A stretch of 64,000 nucleotides of DNA from G963663735 sp963663735 (GCA_963663735.2 CAXXHN010000001.1:1798001-1862000), one strand, 5' to 3'; counted from the first letter of the stretch, positions 28,107 to 37,722 are shown. Notes: generated by a model from the letters alone, not told the origin. Program-made: numbers and translations.

Positions 28107-29459
28107 ATGAAGGAATCTTACTGGCTGCCTGAACGACTCTTCTGGACCGCCTGGCTTGCCACCCGCATGAGGGGCCAGCAGAACATTCCATTCTGGTCCC
28201 GGGACAAGCTGGAGAAGGTCCAGAATGCGAGAGTCCGGAAAATGGTGAGCTTTGCCTCCCGCTGCGTTCCCTATTACAGGGAACTCTTCCAATCACAGGG
28301 CCTGTCCCCGGAAGATTTTCAAACAGTCACAGACCTGTACCGGCTTCCTGTCCTCAATCCCCTGCAGGTCAGAAAGAATCCGGACCGGTTCAGGCCTGAC
28401 ACAATCAGCCTCGACACCCTTAAACTCGTCAGTTCCGGTACAACCGGGGTACCGAGGTGGGTTCACCATGATGCTGTCTCCCTGTTCAACAACGCCGCTC
28501 ATGGGGAGAGGATTAAGTTTTTCTATCCCAACAGCCGGAGAGGATCCCGAAATATAAGGGAAGCCATGATTGTTGTTCCGCTGGGCTCATCAGCCCAGGA
28601 AGTACAGCTGTACAACCGGACTAAGGCCTGGCTGCCCCGGAAGGCCTGTGTGGAGCGGAAATATTTTTCCATGCTGAATAGTATTGAGGACATTATCAAA
28701 GGGATCAATGAATTCAAACCCGATGTAATCAGGGCCTACGGTTCAGGCCTTAATATGCTTTTTGAAGAACTCTTCAGGACCGGGCGCGATTTTCATCTTC
28801 CCCGTTCTCTGGTGTACTCTGCTGACAGTATCGCCCCCGCCGTAAAACGAAAAATCACGGATGAACTGGGAATCCCCGTTTTCAGCATTTACAGCTGTGT
28901 GGAATGCCTTCAGCTGGGATTCGAATGCTCCCGGCACCAGGGATATCACCTTAATGAAGACTGCTACCCGGTAAGGATAGTGGATGACCATTACCAGGCA
29001 GTTCCCCCCGGAGTAAGTGGCAGGGTGATAATTTCCAACCTGATCAACCGGGCTACTGTGCTTCTTAATTATGAGCTGGGTGATGAGGGAAAGATTCTTT
29101 CTGGACAGTGTCAGTGCGGCCGTACCCAGCGGATGCTGAGCCTGAACATTTCCAGGGTGGCAGACCGCCTCATGCTTGCAAATGGAGAACAGGTTCATCC
29201 GATAAGGTTTGCCGAGGCTGTTTACTGGGAGAAGGATCTTTGGCAGCACCAGGTTGTGCAGAAATCAGAGAATGAATTTGAACTGTTCCTGGTGGTAGAC
29301 CCTGCTGCAGACAGGGAAGCCATGAAGAAACGTCTTATAGATGAGTTTGAAAAATGGTTTCACGACACTATCAGGGTTCATATGCAGTTTGTAGACCAGA
29401 TAGAAATGACACCGGGAGGAAAACAAAGGGCGGTTGTATTGAAGCGCTCAGAAGAATGA
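28107..29459 (+). CDS. CapK/PaaK-like adenylate-forming ligase
   Basis: 450 aa of the phenylacetate-CoA ligase (PaaK/CapK) branch of the ANL superfamily. The nucleotide-binding P-loop is VSSGTTGVPRW (Ser109 onward). The family aromatic-pocket region reads SIYSCVECLQLGFEC, and the C-terminal AMP-binding_C part ends in MTPGGKQRAVV with the catalytic Lys. A cysteine pair at CQCGRT is conserved in many CapK proteins. Relatives near polysaccharide genes activate acids for capsule modification, which fits the acetyltransferase upstream. Substrate unknown. Confidence 0.8.
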   Translation: MKESYWLPERLFWTAWLATRMRGQQNIPFWSRDKLEKVQNARVRKMVSFASRCVPYYRELFQSQGLSPEDFQTVTDLYRLPVLNPLQVRKNPDRFRPDTISLDTLKLVSSGTTGVPRWVHHDAVSLFNNAAHGERIKFFYPNSRRGSRNIREAMIVVPLGSSAQEVQLYNRTKAWLPRKACVERKYFSMLNSIEDIIKGINEFKPDVIRAYGSGLNMLFEELFRTGRDFHLPRSLVYSADSIAPAVKRKITDELGIPVFSIYSCVECLQLGFECSRHQGYHLNEDCYPVRIVDDHYQAVPPGVSGRVIISNLINRATVLLNYELGDEGKILSGQCQCGRTQRMLSLNISRVADRLMLANGEQVHPIRFAEAVYWEKDLWQHQVVQKSENEFELFLVVDPAADREAMKKRLIDEFEKWFHDTIRVHMQFVDQIEMTPGGKQRAVVLKRSEE

Positions 29460-29500
29460 TCCCTGGCAGGCTTTAAACTTGGATAGACGCGGCTGGGCGC

Positions 29501-29521
29501 GTTCAACGTTCAATGTTCAAG
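29501..29521. repeat. Three-unit heptamer array (GTTCAAN)
   Basis: GTTCAAC (29501), GTTCAAT (29508) and GTTCAAG (29515) are consecutive 7-bp units. On the minus strand they read as TTGAAC-core heptamers, matching arrays at 54932 and 58345. The array is 41 bp after the CapK-like gene and is followed directly by GTAG. Confidence 0.7.
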
Positions 29522-29589
29522 GTAGCTGACGGCTGGTTCTTATGATTGATATAGGAATTTCCAGGGGAATACCTTAATATCATTTTGTT

Positions 29590-30588
29590 ATGATGAAAAA
29601 GACAGTTTTCCCTGCATTCCTGCTCTTCGGTTTTTTCTCCTGCCTGGTATCCGCTGCCGGATTCCCTGAAACCACAACCGTGTTCAGCTATGACCAGGAG
29701 AATGGGTACGGATTCCGGATACCTTCCCTGGTTACAGCCGCAGACGGTACCCTTCTTGCTTTTGCTGAACGGCGAGTGGGCCTGCATGACCACGCTCAGA
29801 ATGACATTGTCCTGAAGCGAAGCTTTAACAATGGGAAAACCTGGCAGCCGCTGCAGCTGCTGGTGGACAACGGTTTGGACAGCCTGAATGATCCCTGTGC
29901 CGTGGTTTTGCAATCAGGAAGAATCCTGCTCATGTACCAGCGTTTTCCCTGGATGGTGCATACCATGACTTCGGACCGGACCCAGAGGGCTGATCCCGGG
30001 TATGATGGGCCTCGTAATACCAGGACCTACCTGATACACAGCAATGACCATGGAGCTTCCTGGAGCAGACCCCGGGAGATTACAAAAATGGTCAGGGCAT
30101 CAGGACGAATCAGTATCGGCAGCCCCGGGACCGGAATCCAGCTGACAAGAGGTGAACATAAGGGGAGAATAGTAATTCCACTGTATGAAACCAGGCCCCT
30201 GGCAGGTGATAAATCGGACTGGCTCAACAGCATCACCTACAGCGATGACCAGGGTGAAACATGGAAACTCAGCAATAATATCCCGCACGAAGGTCAAACC
30301 GGATATGGAAACGAAGCCCAGGTCGTGGAGCTGGATGATGGCAGGATTCTGTTCAGCGCCCGCAACCAGGGCGGATTTTACCGTAAGTATTCGATAAGTG
30401 AAGATGGAGGTATCCACTGGTCCAATATGAAACTGGACTTTGCTATCCCTGGCACAGCCTGCCAGGGATCCATACTTCGGCATGAAGCAGCAGGTAAACA
30501 GGAAAACCTGATAGTTTTTTTCATCTCCTTCCAACAAGCACCAGCGCACCCAGGGAAGGATTTTATTGGGTGCCTCCACGGGAGATAA
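29590..30588 (+). CDS. Exo-alpha-sialidase, 5' part of a frameshifted gene
   Basis: 332 aa, of which about 310 are genuine. Signal peptide (cleavage near VSA-AGF), then a GH33 six-bladed propeller: FRIP motif at residues 42-45 with the arginine that grips the carboxylate of sialic acid, and Asp-boxes SFNNGKTW, SNDHGASW, SDDQGETW and SEDGGIHW. The frame derails at a run of seven T residues (30515-30521) and ends with about 20 unrelated residues. Removing one T joins it to the next frame, which continues the sialidase domain (VFSSPSN, then GPxAYSCL-like AYSCLSNLPGGNIGLLYEA). The joined protein would be 781 aa. Confidence 0.85.
   Translation: MMKKTVFPAFLLFGFFSCLVSAAGFPETTTVFSYDQENGYGFRIPSLVTAADGTLLAFAERRVGLHDHAQNDIVLKRSFNNGKTWQPLQLLVDNGLDSLNDPCAVVLQSGRILLMYQRFPWMVHTMTSDRTQRADPGYDGPRNTRTYLIHSNDHGASWSRPREITKMVRASGRISIGSPGTGIQLTRGEHKGRIVIPLYETRPLAGDKSDWLNSITYSDDQGETWKLSNNIPHEGQTGYGNEAQVVELDDGRILFSARNQGGFYRKYSISEDGGIHWSNMKLDFAIPGTACQGSILRHEAAGKQENLIVFFISFQQAPAHPGKDFIGCLHGR
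30515..30521 (+). other. Frameshift point in the sialidase gene (T7 run)
   Basis: Frame 1 is homologous to sialidase up to VF here; after it, homology continues in the frame reached by dropping one T. It may be a true frameshift mutation, a slippery phase-variable tract, or an assembly/sequencing error in a homopolymer. Confidence 0.75.
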
Positions 30589-31936
30589 CTGGGAGTACTC
30601 CAGGCTGGTAACACCTGGCTTTTTTGCCTATTCATGCCTCTCCAACCTGCCCGGCGGAAACATTGGGCTGCTTTATGAAGCCGATGATTACAGGAAGATT
30701 GTATTCGCATCCTTTTCTGTCGACTGGGTAAGAGAAGGAGATCCCGGGGAAAAAGGTGAGCCATATTTTTCCATCCCCCTGGTTGATCTGGACGGAGAGA
30801 GGTTTCGGCAGGTGACGGTTGACCGGGAGAAGGGACAGTACCTGGGCCATCCCACAACAGTAATGCTGGAGGATAACAAAACAATTCTGGTTGTTTATCC
30901 CAAGGGGCATGGAAGAGGGGAAGTGGTCTATAAACGCAGCACAGACCAGGGTTTGACCTGGAGTGAAAGGCTGCCTGTTCCGGAGACCTGGGGCACCTCA
31001 AAGGAAGTGCCTACACTGCATCGTGTCGTGGATAAGTACGGGAAAAAGAGGATTATAATGTTTTCCGGCCTCTATCCGGTCCGGATGGCTGTTTCAGAGG
31101 ATGACGGTATTACCTGGAGTGAACTGGAACAGGTTGGAGACTGGGGAGGAGTAGTGGCCATGTCAGCGGTTTTCCCCCTGAATACAGGAAAGGGCCACTA
31201 CATGGCAATGTTTCATGATGACGGTCGTTTTTATACTTACAATGGAGGTGAGCTGTACGAGTTGGACAGGCAAAACTACAACAGCCGCATGTTCACTCTC
31301 TACAAAACTGTTTCACTGGATGGAGGGCTTACCTGGTTTCCCCCTGAGTCTGTTTATCAATCCCGCGAAAAACATATCTGTGAGCCGGGATACATAAGGA
31401 GCCCGGATGGAAACAGGATAGCGGTCCTGCTCAGGGAGAATAGCAGGAGGGACAATTCACAGGTTATTTTCTCTGATGATGAGGGCAGGACCTGGACAGA
31501 TCCCAGGCCGCTGCCTCATGCCCTCACCGGTGACAGGCATGTCCTCAGGTATGCTCCAGACGGCAGGATTGTGGCGTTTTTCCGCGACCACAGCCCATCT
31601 TCTTCGCAAGGCAGTCTTTTGCAGATAGCAGAAGAGGAGGGGGAAACCAATTACAGCCTGATTGCCGAAAAAACAGGTTTGGGCAGCCCTACCGAAGGCG
31701 ACTGGGCCGGATGGGTGGGTACCTGGGAGGATCTTGAAAACGGGAATGAAGGCCAGTACCGGATTCGCTTCAAGGACAATACACTTGCTTGGGACACATC
31801 CTACCCCGCGGTTGAACTGGCTCCGGATGGTACATTTATTACCACCACTTATGGGTTTTGGGAAAAGGGTGAAATGCCCTACATTCTGAGTATCAGGTTC
31901 AAACTGGAGGAGCTGGATGCCAGGCTCAGGCCATAA
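30566..31936 (+). CDS. Sialidase C-terminal part: end of GH33 domain plus a second BNR/sialidase domain
   Basis: This frame has no believable start of its own: the first start codon is a TTG without a ribosome binding site, and the frame is open back to the T7 run at 30515. It completes blade six of the upstream GH33 domain (AYSCLSNLPGGNIGLLYEA, RKIVFASFSVDWV). It then carries a second sialidase-like propeller with Asp-boxes STDQGLTW, SEDDGITW, SLDGGLTW and SDDEGRTW, ending in TTTYGFWEKGEMPYILSIRF. Two-domain sialidases of this order are plausible for host-glycan or mucin foragers. Best treated as the 3' part of one gene spanning 29590-31936. Confidence 0.75.
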   Translation: MGASTGDNWEYSRLVTPGFFAYSCLSNLPGGNIGLLYEADDYRKIVFASFSVDWVREGDPGEKGEPYFSIPLVDLDGERFRQVTVDREKGQYLGHPTTVMLEDNKTILVVYPKGHGRGEVVYKRSTDQGLTWSERLPVPETWGTSKEVPTLHRVVDKYGKKRIIMFSGLYPVRMAVSEDDGITWSELEQVGDWGGVVAMSAVFPLNTGKGHYMAMFHDDGRFYTYNGGELYELDRQNYNSRMFTLYKTVSLDGGLTWFPPESVYQSREKHICEPGYIRSPDGNRIAVLLRENSRRDNSQVIFSDDEGRTWTDPRPLPHALTGDRHVLRYAPDGRIVAFFRDHSPSSSQGSLLQIAEEEGETNYSLIAEKTGLGSPTEGDWAGWVGTWEDLENGNEGQYRIRFKDNTLAWDTSYPAVELAPDGTFITTTYGFWEKGEMPYILSIRFKLEELDARLRP

Positions 31937-31983
31937 GAAGCGTAAGCTGTGAAATTAGAAACGCGAAGTTCTTCTCCAGGCGG

Positions 31984-32059
31984 CTCAACTGGTCCACACG
32001 GTCTCCCTGGTTCGCGTGGGCCATCCAATCCACTTGGTCCCTACCGTCCATTTAGTCCA
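31984..32059. repeat. Degenerate GTCCA-type repeat upstream of the second Gfo/Idh/MocA gene
   Basis: Several imperfect units with the core GTCCA or GTCC spaced about 9-10 bp apart (for example TGGTCC, TACCGTCCA, TTTAGTCCA). A similar motif pair occurs at 37800-37850. No gene is seen here. Confidence 0.4.
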
Positions 32060-32118
32060 TAATAGAGTGAAATTATTAAATAGCTGAGAGAAAATCGAAT
32101 TGTGAGGAGATTGTTGCG

Positions 32119-33123
32119 ATGAAAGTAGCTGTAACTGGATTAGGATTTATGGGGCTTACCCACATATCCGCCCTGCTGAAACTTGAAGGCGTGGAGATTG
32201 CCGCGGTGTGCGATTCCCATGAAGAGAGGCTGAATTTAAGTAACCTCAAGGTAGAGGGAAACCTGCAAACCGTGGACATATCCCTCGAAAACAGGGGGAT
32301 CAGAACCTATACTGATTATGACCAGATGCTCTCAGATGGCGGTTTTGATTTTGTGGACATATGTCTTCCCACCTTCCTGCACGCGAGTTTCAGTATCAAA
32401 GCAATGGAAGCCGGTTACCATGTTTTCTGTGAAAAACCCCTCTCCCTGGAGCCGGAAGAAGGCAGGAGAATGATGGAAAAGGCCGAGGAGACCGGGCGGA
32501 TTCTCGGGGTGGGGCACTGCCTGCGCTTCTGGCCTGGGTGGGTGGAGGTAAGGGAGTTGATTGAATCCGGCAGGTACGGGAAGGTTACGGCAGCTCACCT
32601 CTCCCGCCTCTCAGCTATGCCGGTCTGGTCTGATGGCGGCTGGATGCTTGACTATGAAAAATCAGGAGGGCCGGTACTGGACCTTCATATCCATGACGCT
32701 GACATGGTCAGGTATTTGTTCGGAAACCCATTGAGCCTTCGTTCCACGGGTACTGTTGATAGCAAGGGCCGGGTATCCTTCATAACAACAGTGTATGATT
32801 ATGGAGATGGTCCCGCGGTTTCTTCCACCGGTGGATTTGTCCCCTCAGGGTCGTTTCCTTTTGACGCCACAGCTTTTTTTAACCTGGAGAGGGCAGCCAT
32901 AAAAATGGGAGAGGTTATAAAAATCTATCCTGACGGGGAAGAGCCTTACACCCTGGAGATAGCTCCTGAAGATGGTTATTACTGGGAACTTAAGGATTTC
33001 GTTTCATGTGTAAAAGAGGTTCGGCCGTCCCGGGTGGTTTCCCCTCGAGATGCTGTTAAGTCGATTGAACTTTGCCAGGCTGAGCTGCTTTCGGTTCTGG
33101 AAAAGAGGGAAATGGTATTTTAG
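32119..33123 (+). CDS. Gfo/Idh/MocA family oxidoreductase (cytoplasmic)
   Basis: 334 aa with no export signal. GLGFMGLTHISALL is the dinucleotide-binding loop, FCEKPLSLEPEEG the EKP signature with its catalytic Lys, and DLHIHDADMVRYLFG holds the conserved Asp/His pair of the C-terminal domain. GAGGAGA lies about 9 bases before the ATG. The enzyme should oxidise or reduce a sugar or cyclitol with NAD(P). Its position directly after the sialidase gene suggests, but does not show, a role in using sugars released by it. Confidence 0.85.
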   Translation: MKVAVTGLGFMGLTHISALLKLEGVEIAAVCDSHEERLNLSNLKVEGNLQTVDISLENRGIRTYTDYDQMLSDGGFDFVDICLPTFLHASFSIKAMEAGYHVFCEKPLSLEPEEGRRMMEKAEETGRILGVGHCLRFWPGWVEVRELIESGRYGKVTAAHLSRLSAMPVWSDGGWMLDYEKSGGPVLDLHIHDADMVRYLFGNPLSLRSTGTVDSKGRVSFITTVYDYGDGPAVSSTGGFVPSGSFPFDATAFFNLERAAIKMGEVIKIYPDGEEPYTLEIAPEDGYYWELKDFVSCVKEVRPSRVVSPRDAVKSIELCQAELLSVLEKREMVF

Positions 33124-33130
33124 GTGTCCT

Positions 33131-33172
33131 GGAACAGGGTACGGTTTTTGATTTAAGCCGACAACCTGTTCC
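33131..33172 (+). other. Long-loop inverted repeat after the Gfo/Idh/MocA gene
   Basis: GGAACAGG (33131-33138) is complementary to CCTGTTCC (33165-33172) with a 26-base loop. It starts 8 bp past the stop codon. A weak terminator or regulatory hairpin is possible; no T-run follows. Confidence 0.35.
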
Positions 33173-33238
33173 GGCAGTGATAATGTTTGGCTTTCCCGCT
33201 CGTAATTAGTCGCCTTGCCGGATTGAGACATTTACTGG

Positions 33239-34894
33239 ATGAAGTTAATGAAAAAAGCTGTTTTACTTTTTTGTTTTCTTTCCGGGTACCTGGTCTTATT
33301 TTTCCACCTGGGGTCCATGCCTTTCTATGGAGCTGATGAGCCCAGATATGCCCAGGTCGGGAAGGAAATGCTTGAAAACAGCGATTTTATAACTCCGACA
33401 CTCGGCCATCGTCCTTGGCTGGAAAAACCTCCGTTGCTTTACTGGCTTGAAGCCTCCAGCTACAGGCTTCTTGGTGTCAGTGAAAGCTCGGCCCGCCTCC
33501 CTAACGCAATACTGACCTTGCTTGCAGCCCTGGCGATCGGATATTTAGGCTGGAGAATTACCGGAGAAGCATGGTGCGCGGTTTTTGCTTACTTAATATT
33601 GCTCTCTTCAGTGCTTTTTGTCATTTTCGGTCGGGCGGCCAGCACCGATATGGCACTTACAGTCCCCTATTCCCTGATGCTGATCACAGCTTTTATTGCT
33701 CTTGAAGAAGAATCACTGCGCTGGGCTTCCCTGTCAGGATTTTTTGGTGCCCTGGCTATCCTGGCCAAAGGCCCGATCGGTGTGGTACTGGCAGTGGGGA
33801 CTTTGTTTATTTACATGCTGATCCTCAGGAGATTTCCAACCTGGAAGATTATCGGGGTGTTTACCCTGGTTATGGCCGCGGCAGGACTGCCATGGTTTAT
33901 CCTGGCGTGGATTGCCAATGGGAGTAATTTTTTTCTGACCTTTATCGTCAATCATCATGTAGCCAGGTTCCTGACAGATCTTCATCACCATAGCCAGCCC
34001 ATCTGGTACTACCTCCCGGTATTGTTACTGGGATTTTTCCCCTGGGTTTTTTTCCTGTTTCCGGCTGCCAGGGATTTTTTGCGCCGCAAGCGAGATTTGA
34101 GCTGCCCTGAATTCAGGCTGCTCCTTTTTCTCTGGATATGGGCTTTGCTTCCCTTCCTTTTCTTCAGTGCCTCCTCTGCCAAGCTGCCTGGATATATACT
34201 TCCTTCCTTCCCTCCCCTGGCTCTACTGGTGTCTATGGAGTGGAAAAGGCATCAGGAGGAGGAGTGTCCGGGGCCTGTTCCGGGAAGGTTTATGCAGCGT
34301 CTCCTGTTGATATTTGCGTTACTGCTGGCGATTGGTTTTCCGTTGGCTGCAAGACTGGAGTACGGGAGGATTGATATCGGCCTGGCAGCTGGAATTCCAT
34401 TCATGGCCGGCATTATCCTCAGTGCCTGGTGGAGCAGGAAAAATCTGGTGGCCAGTTCCTTCCTGGCCCTGGCTGGCGGAATGATTTTGTCCATGTCCAC
34501 TCTCTTTGCCGTCGGCGCACCTGTTTTGGGACAGTATTATTCCACAGCGGAACTGGTTAGATCTGTTGATAGTGAGATCTCGGCCTGCCAACCGTTGGTG
34601 TTGTATCGGTTTTTTCACCACAGCGCATTTTATTATTCGGCTGGCAGGATCACCCCTGATTCGCTGAACAGTCCCCGGGAAATGGCTGAATATGTTGAAA
34701 AACATCCTCAGGATAGTTACATATTGCTGACAACCAGGCATGGACTGGAGGAGTTTGGACCCCTGTATGGGACGGAGGTTACCGGTCCGGTGGGAAAGCT
34801 GTTCATCATTAAACTGCCTAACCGGGACCGGATGCTTACCCGGAGGATCAGGAGTTCCCTGACTGCTGATAGTCCAGGCCCTGGTCGGGATTAA
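33239..34894 (+). CDS. ArnT-like glycosyltransferase family 39 membrane protein
   Basis: 551 aa with about 12 hydrophobic segments. The first periplasmic loop has the catalytic acidic motif GADEPRYAQVGKEML and WLEKPPLLYW, the hallmark of PMT/ArnT-type transferases that use polyprenyl-phosphate sugars. Helices continue to about residue 440 (SAWWSRKN, AVGAPVLGQYYS), followed by a C-terminal soluble part. The family adds 4-amino-arabinose to lipid A or sugars to proteins and lipids in the outer leaflet. No arn operon is present, so the donor is unknown. The start at 33239 has a weak ribosome binding site; a second ATG at 33248 is possible. Confidence 0.82.
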   Translation: MKLMKKAVLLFCFLSGYLVLFFHLGSMPFYGADEPRYAQVGKEMLENSDFITPTLGHRPWLEKPPLLYWLEASSYRLLGVSESSARLPNAILTLLAALAIGYLGWRITGEAWCAVFAYLILLSSVLFVIFGRAASTDMALTVPYSLMLITAFIALEEESLRWASLSGFFGALAILAKGPIGVVLAVGTLFIYMLILRRFPTWKIIGVFTLVMAAAGLPWFILAWIANGSNFFLTFIVNHHVARFLTDLHHHSQPIWYYLPVLLLGFFPWVFFLFPAARDFLRRKRDLSCPEFRLLLFLWIWALLPFLFFSASSAKLPGYILPSFPPLALLVSMEWKRHQEEECPGPVPGRFMQRLLLIFALLLAIGFPLAARLEYGRIDIGLAAGIPFMAGIILSAWWSRKNLVASSFLALAGGMILSMSTLFAVGAPVLGQYYSTAELVRSVDSEISACQPLVLYRFFHHSAFYYSAGRITPDSLNSPREMAEYVEKHPQDSYILLTTRHGLEEFGPLYGTEVTGPVGKLFIIKLPNRDRMLTRRIRSSLTADSPGPGRD

Positions 34895-35005
34895 ACTGTT
34901 GAAAATTATCTAAGAATAACTAAGCGGTTGTTGATTATGATACATTCAGGTAATATTTTCACTATTGAAAATGACCTGAGGACTTAAGATCCAAGGAGAT
35001 GGTTA

Positions 35006-36403
35006 ATGCCCCTGAGACTTTATAATACACTTTCCAATACCCTTGAGGATTTCATCCCGATCCATAGTGATGAGGTGAAAATGTATACGTGCGGGCCGAC
35101 CGTCTATCACTACGTACACATAGGAAATTTCAGGACCTTCATTTTCCAGGACATCCTGCGCAGGTACCTGGTTTACAAGGGTTACAGAATAACCCACGCC
35201 ATGAACATTACAGATGTGGAAGATAAGATTATTTCCAATGCCAGGGCGCAGGGTCTTTCCATTTCTGACTACACCAGAAAGTATGAAGACGCCTTTTTTG
35301 AAGATATGAATGCCCTGAGGATTCAGCGTCCTGAAATCATGCCCAGGGCTACCGAGCATATTGATGAAATGTTGGATCTGGTCTCCAGCCTTCAAGAAAA
35401 AGGGCATACCTACGAAAGAGAGGGATCCACCTATTTCCGGATAAGCAGTTTTGACCAATATGGCCGTCTTTCAGGTGTGCAGGTAGACGAAGAATCTACC
35501 TTTGGCCAGGTTGATGAGGATGAGTATTCCAAGGAAAATCCTCGCGATTTTGTGCTGTGGAAAGGACATCGGGATGAAGAGGAATCATGGGATTCACCTT
35601 TCGGGGAAGGCCGTCCCGGATGGCACCTGGAGTGTTCTGCCATGAGCATGAAATACCTGGGTGAAACCTTTGATATCCATTGCGGTGGTGTGGACTTGGT
35701 TTTCCCCCACCACGAGAATGAAATCGCCCAGAGTGAAGGGGCTACTGGTAAACCTTTTGTCAATTACTGGGTTCACGGAGCTCACCTGATCGTTGAAGGA
35801 CAGAAAATGTCCAAGTCTCTGGGTAATTTTTATACCCTCAGGGACCTCCTGGACAAAGGATACAACCCCCTGGCCCTCAGGTTGCTGCTGTCTTCAGTCC
35901 ATTATCGCAAACAGCTTAATTTCACCTTTGACGGGGTATCCCAGGCTCAGTCAGCAATACAGAGGGGAAATGATTTTCTCCTGAGGATGGGTGAGGTGAC
36001 TGAGGATGGCCCGGCATCCGCTGTAGTAGAGAGAATAGTAGAAAAGGCATCTGCGGGATTTGAAGCAGCAATGGACGATGATCTCAATACTTCAGCAGCT
36101 CTGGCCTCGGTTTTTGAACTGGTCCGCGAGATAAATACGCTGTTTGACAGCCAGAATCTGAATTCTGGAGACAGAGATTCAGTCCTGGGTTTTTTTAAAA
36201 AGGCAAACACTGTCTTTGATGTTTTTAATCTTGAAAAAGAAGCTCTGGAGGACCAGGAAATCCTGGAGCTCATAGAAGAGCGGAATAAAGCCAGGGGAAA
36301 TAAGGATTTCAAGAGGTCAGATGAAATCAGGGATATGTTACAGAAAAAAGGTATAGTGCTTGAGGATGGTAAGGAGGGTACCAGATGGAAAAGAAGAATT
36401 TAG
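35006..36403 (+). CDS. cysS: Cysteinyl-tRNA synthetase
   Basis: 465 aa, normal family length. Class I signatures: YHYVHIGNFRTF (HIGH motif as HIGN, with the zinc-binding CGPTVY before it) and KMSKSLGNF (KMSKS). Zinc ligands continue with WHLECSAMS and GGVDLVFPHHENE. The C-terminal DALR-type helical domain ends in KGTRWK-like EGTRWKRR. It charges tRNA-Cys in the cytoplasm. AAGGAGA lies upstream of the ATG. The 3' end overlaps the following aminotransferase gene by 19 bp. Confidence 0.96.
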   Translation: MPLRLYNTLSNTLEDFIPIHSDEVKMYTCGPTVYHYVHIGNFRTFIFQDILRRYLVYKGYRITHAMNITDVEDKIISNARAQGLSISDYTRKYEDAFFEDMNALRIQRPEIMPRATEHIDEMLDLVSSLQEKGHTYEREGSTYFRISSFDQYGRLSGVQVDEESTFGQVDEDEYSKENPRDFVLWKGHRDEEESWDSPFGEGRPGWHLECSAMSMKYLGETFDIHCGGVDLVFPHHENEIAQSEGATGKPFVNYWVHGAHLIVEGQKMSKSLGNFYTLRDLLDKGYNPLALRLLLSSVHYRKQLNFTFDGVSQAQSAIQRGNDFLLRMGEVTEDGPASAVVERIVEKASAGFEAAMDDDLNTSAALASVFELVREINTLFDSQNLNSGDRDSVLGFFKKANTVFDVFNLEKEALEDQEILELIEERNKARGNKDFKRSDEIRDMLQKKGIVLEDGKEGTRWKRRI

Positions 36404-37722
36404 GATTGTCTCCAGCTGATGTGCATTTGATCTTAAAAAAATACATGCTCGCCGATGGCTTGGATCTTGTAATGGATCTTGGGAAAAGCCGTGGATCGAG
36501 GATTTATAATTCCAGGGATAAATCCTGGTACCTTGATTTTTTCGGCTGCTTTGCCACTATCGCCCTGGGTTACAACCACCCCATGATGTGCAGCCCGGAG
36601 GCTGTGGAGACGCTGGGCAGAGCGTCAATCCAGAAACCTTCCAATTCTGACGTCTATTCCCTGGAAATGGCTGCTTTCGTCGAAACCCTGGGGAGAGTGG
36701 CTTTTCCCTCATTCATGAAATATGTGTTTTTTATATCCGGCGGAGCGCTGGCTGTTGAGAATTCCCTGAAAGCTGCCTTTGACTGGAAGGTTCGCAAGAA
36801 TTTTGCCAAGGGTCTGACTGAGGAGAAAGGTTACCAGGTGATCCACTTCAGGCAGTCCTTCCATGGCCGCTCCGGATACACCCTCTCTCTCACTAACACT
36901 GCTGACCCACGGAAAACCATATACTTTCCCAAGTTCAACTGGCCGAGAATCCTGAATCCAAAGTGTACTTACCCGCTGGAAGGGGAAAACCTTGCCGCCG
37001 TGATCAGGGACGAAGAAGAAGCTGAAATCCAGATCATGGATGCCATTAGGCGGAATCCCGATGATATAGCAGCCATAATCCTCGAGCCTATTCAGGGAGA
37101 AGGAGGTGACAATCACTTCAGGCCTGAATTCCACAAGGCTATCAGGAGAATCTGTAATGAGAATGATATTCTCATGATCTATGATGAGGTTCAGACCGGG
37201 CTGGGAGCAACTGGCAAGATGTGGGCATGTGAACATTACGCCTTGCCTGACTTGATTGTGTTTGGAAAGAAAATGCAGGTATGCGGTGTAATGGCTGGAA
37301 GCAGAATGGATGAGGTTCCCGACAATGTATTTCATGTATCCAGCCGGATCAATTCCACCTGGGGAGGAAACCTCGTGGACATGGTCAGGTCCAGAATGCA
37401 CCTTGAAATTTATGAACAGGAGAACACGGTGGAGCAATGTGACAGGATGGGTCGTCTCCTGATGGACCGCCTGGCAAACCTGCAGGAATCATATCCCCAC
37501 CTGGTATCAAACGTCAGGGGCAAAGGTCTTTTCTGTGCCATAGACCTCCCGGATAAGGATTTCAGAAACAGTTTCCTGAAAAAGCTATATGCCAGGAAAC
37601 TCCTTATGCTCGGATGCGGTGACAGGTCAATCAGGTTCAGGACAGCCCTGAATATCCCGGAAGAGGACCTGGCGGAAGGTCTGAGCATCATCGAACAGGC
37701 CCTGTCCGAAGAAAAAGCCTGA
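36385..37722 (+). CDS. lat: L-lysine 6-aminotransferase
   Basis: 445 aa class III PLP aminotransferase. FFGCFATIALGYNHP, SNSDVYSLEMAAFVETL and SFHGRSGYTLSLTNT are typical of lysine epsilon-aminotransferases rather than ornithine or GABA enzymes. The PLP aldimine lysine lies in FGKKMQVCG (Lys295/296), preceded by IYDEVQTGLGATGKMW. It transfers the 6-amino group of lysine to 2-oxoglutarate, giving aminoadipate semialdehyde/piperideine-6-carboxylate. Its start, with AAGGAGG upstream, sits inside the cysS 3' end, so the two are coupled although functionally unrelated. It may feed lysine catabolism. Confidence 0.9.
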   Translation: MEKKNLGLSPADVHLILKKYMLADGLDLVMDLGKSRGSRIYNSRDKSWYLDFFGCFATIALGYNHPMMCSPEAVETLGRASIQKPSNSDVYSLEMAAFVETLGRVAFPSFMKYVFFISGGALAVENSLKAAFDWKVRKNFAKGLTEEKGYQVIHFRQSFHGRSGYTLSLTNTADPRKTIYFPKFNWPRILNPKCTYPLEGENLAAVIRDEEEAEIQIMDAIRRNPDDIAAIILEPIQGEGGDNHFRPEFHKAIRRICNENDILMIYDEVQTGLGATGKMWACEHYALPDLIVFGKKMQVCGVMAGSRMDEVPDNVFHVSSRINSTWGGNLVDMVRSRMHLEIYEQENTVEQCDRMGRLLMDRLANLQESYPHLVSNVRGKGLFCAIDLPDKDFRNSFLKKLYARKLLMLGCGDRSIRFRTALNIPEEDLAEGLSIIEQALSEEKA

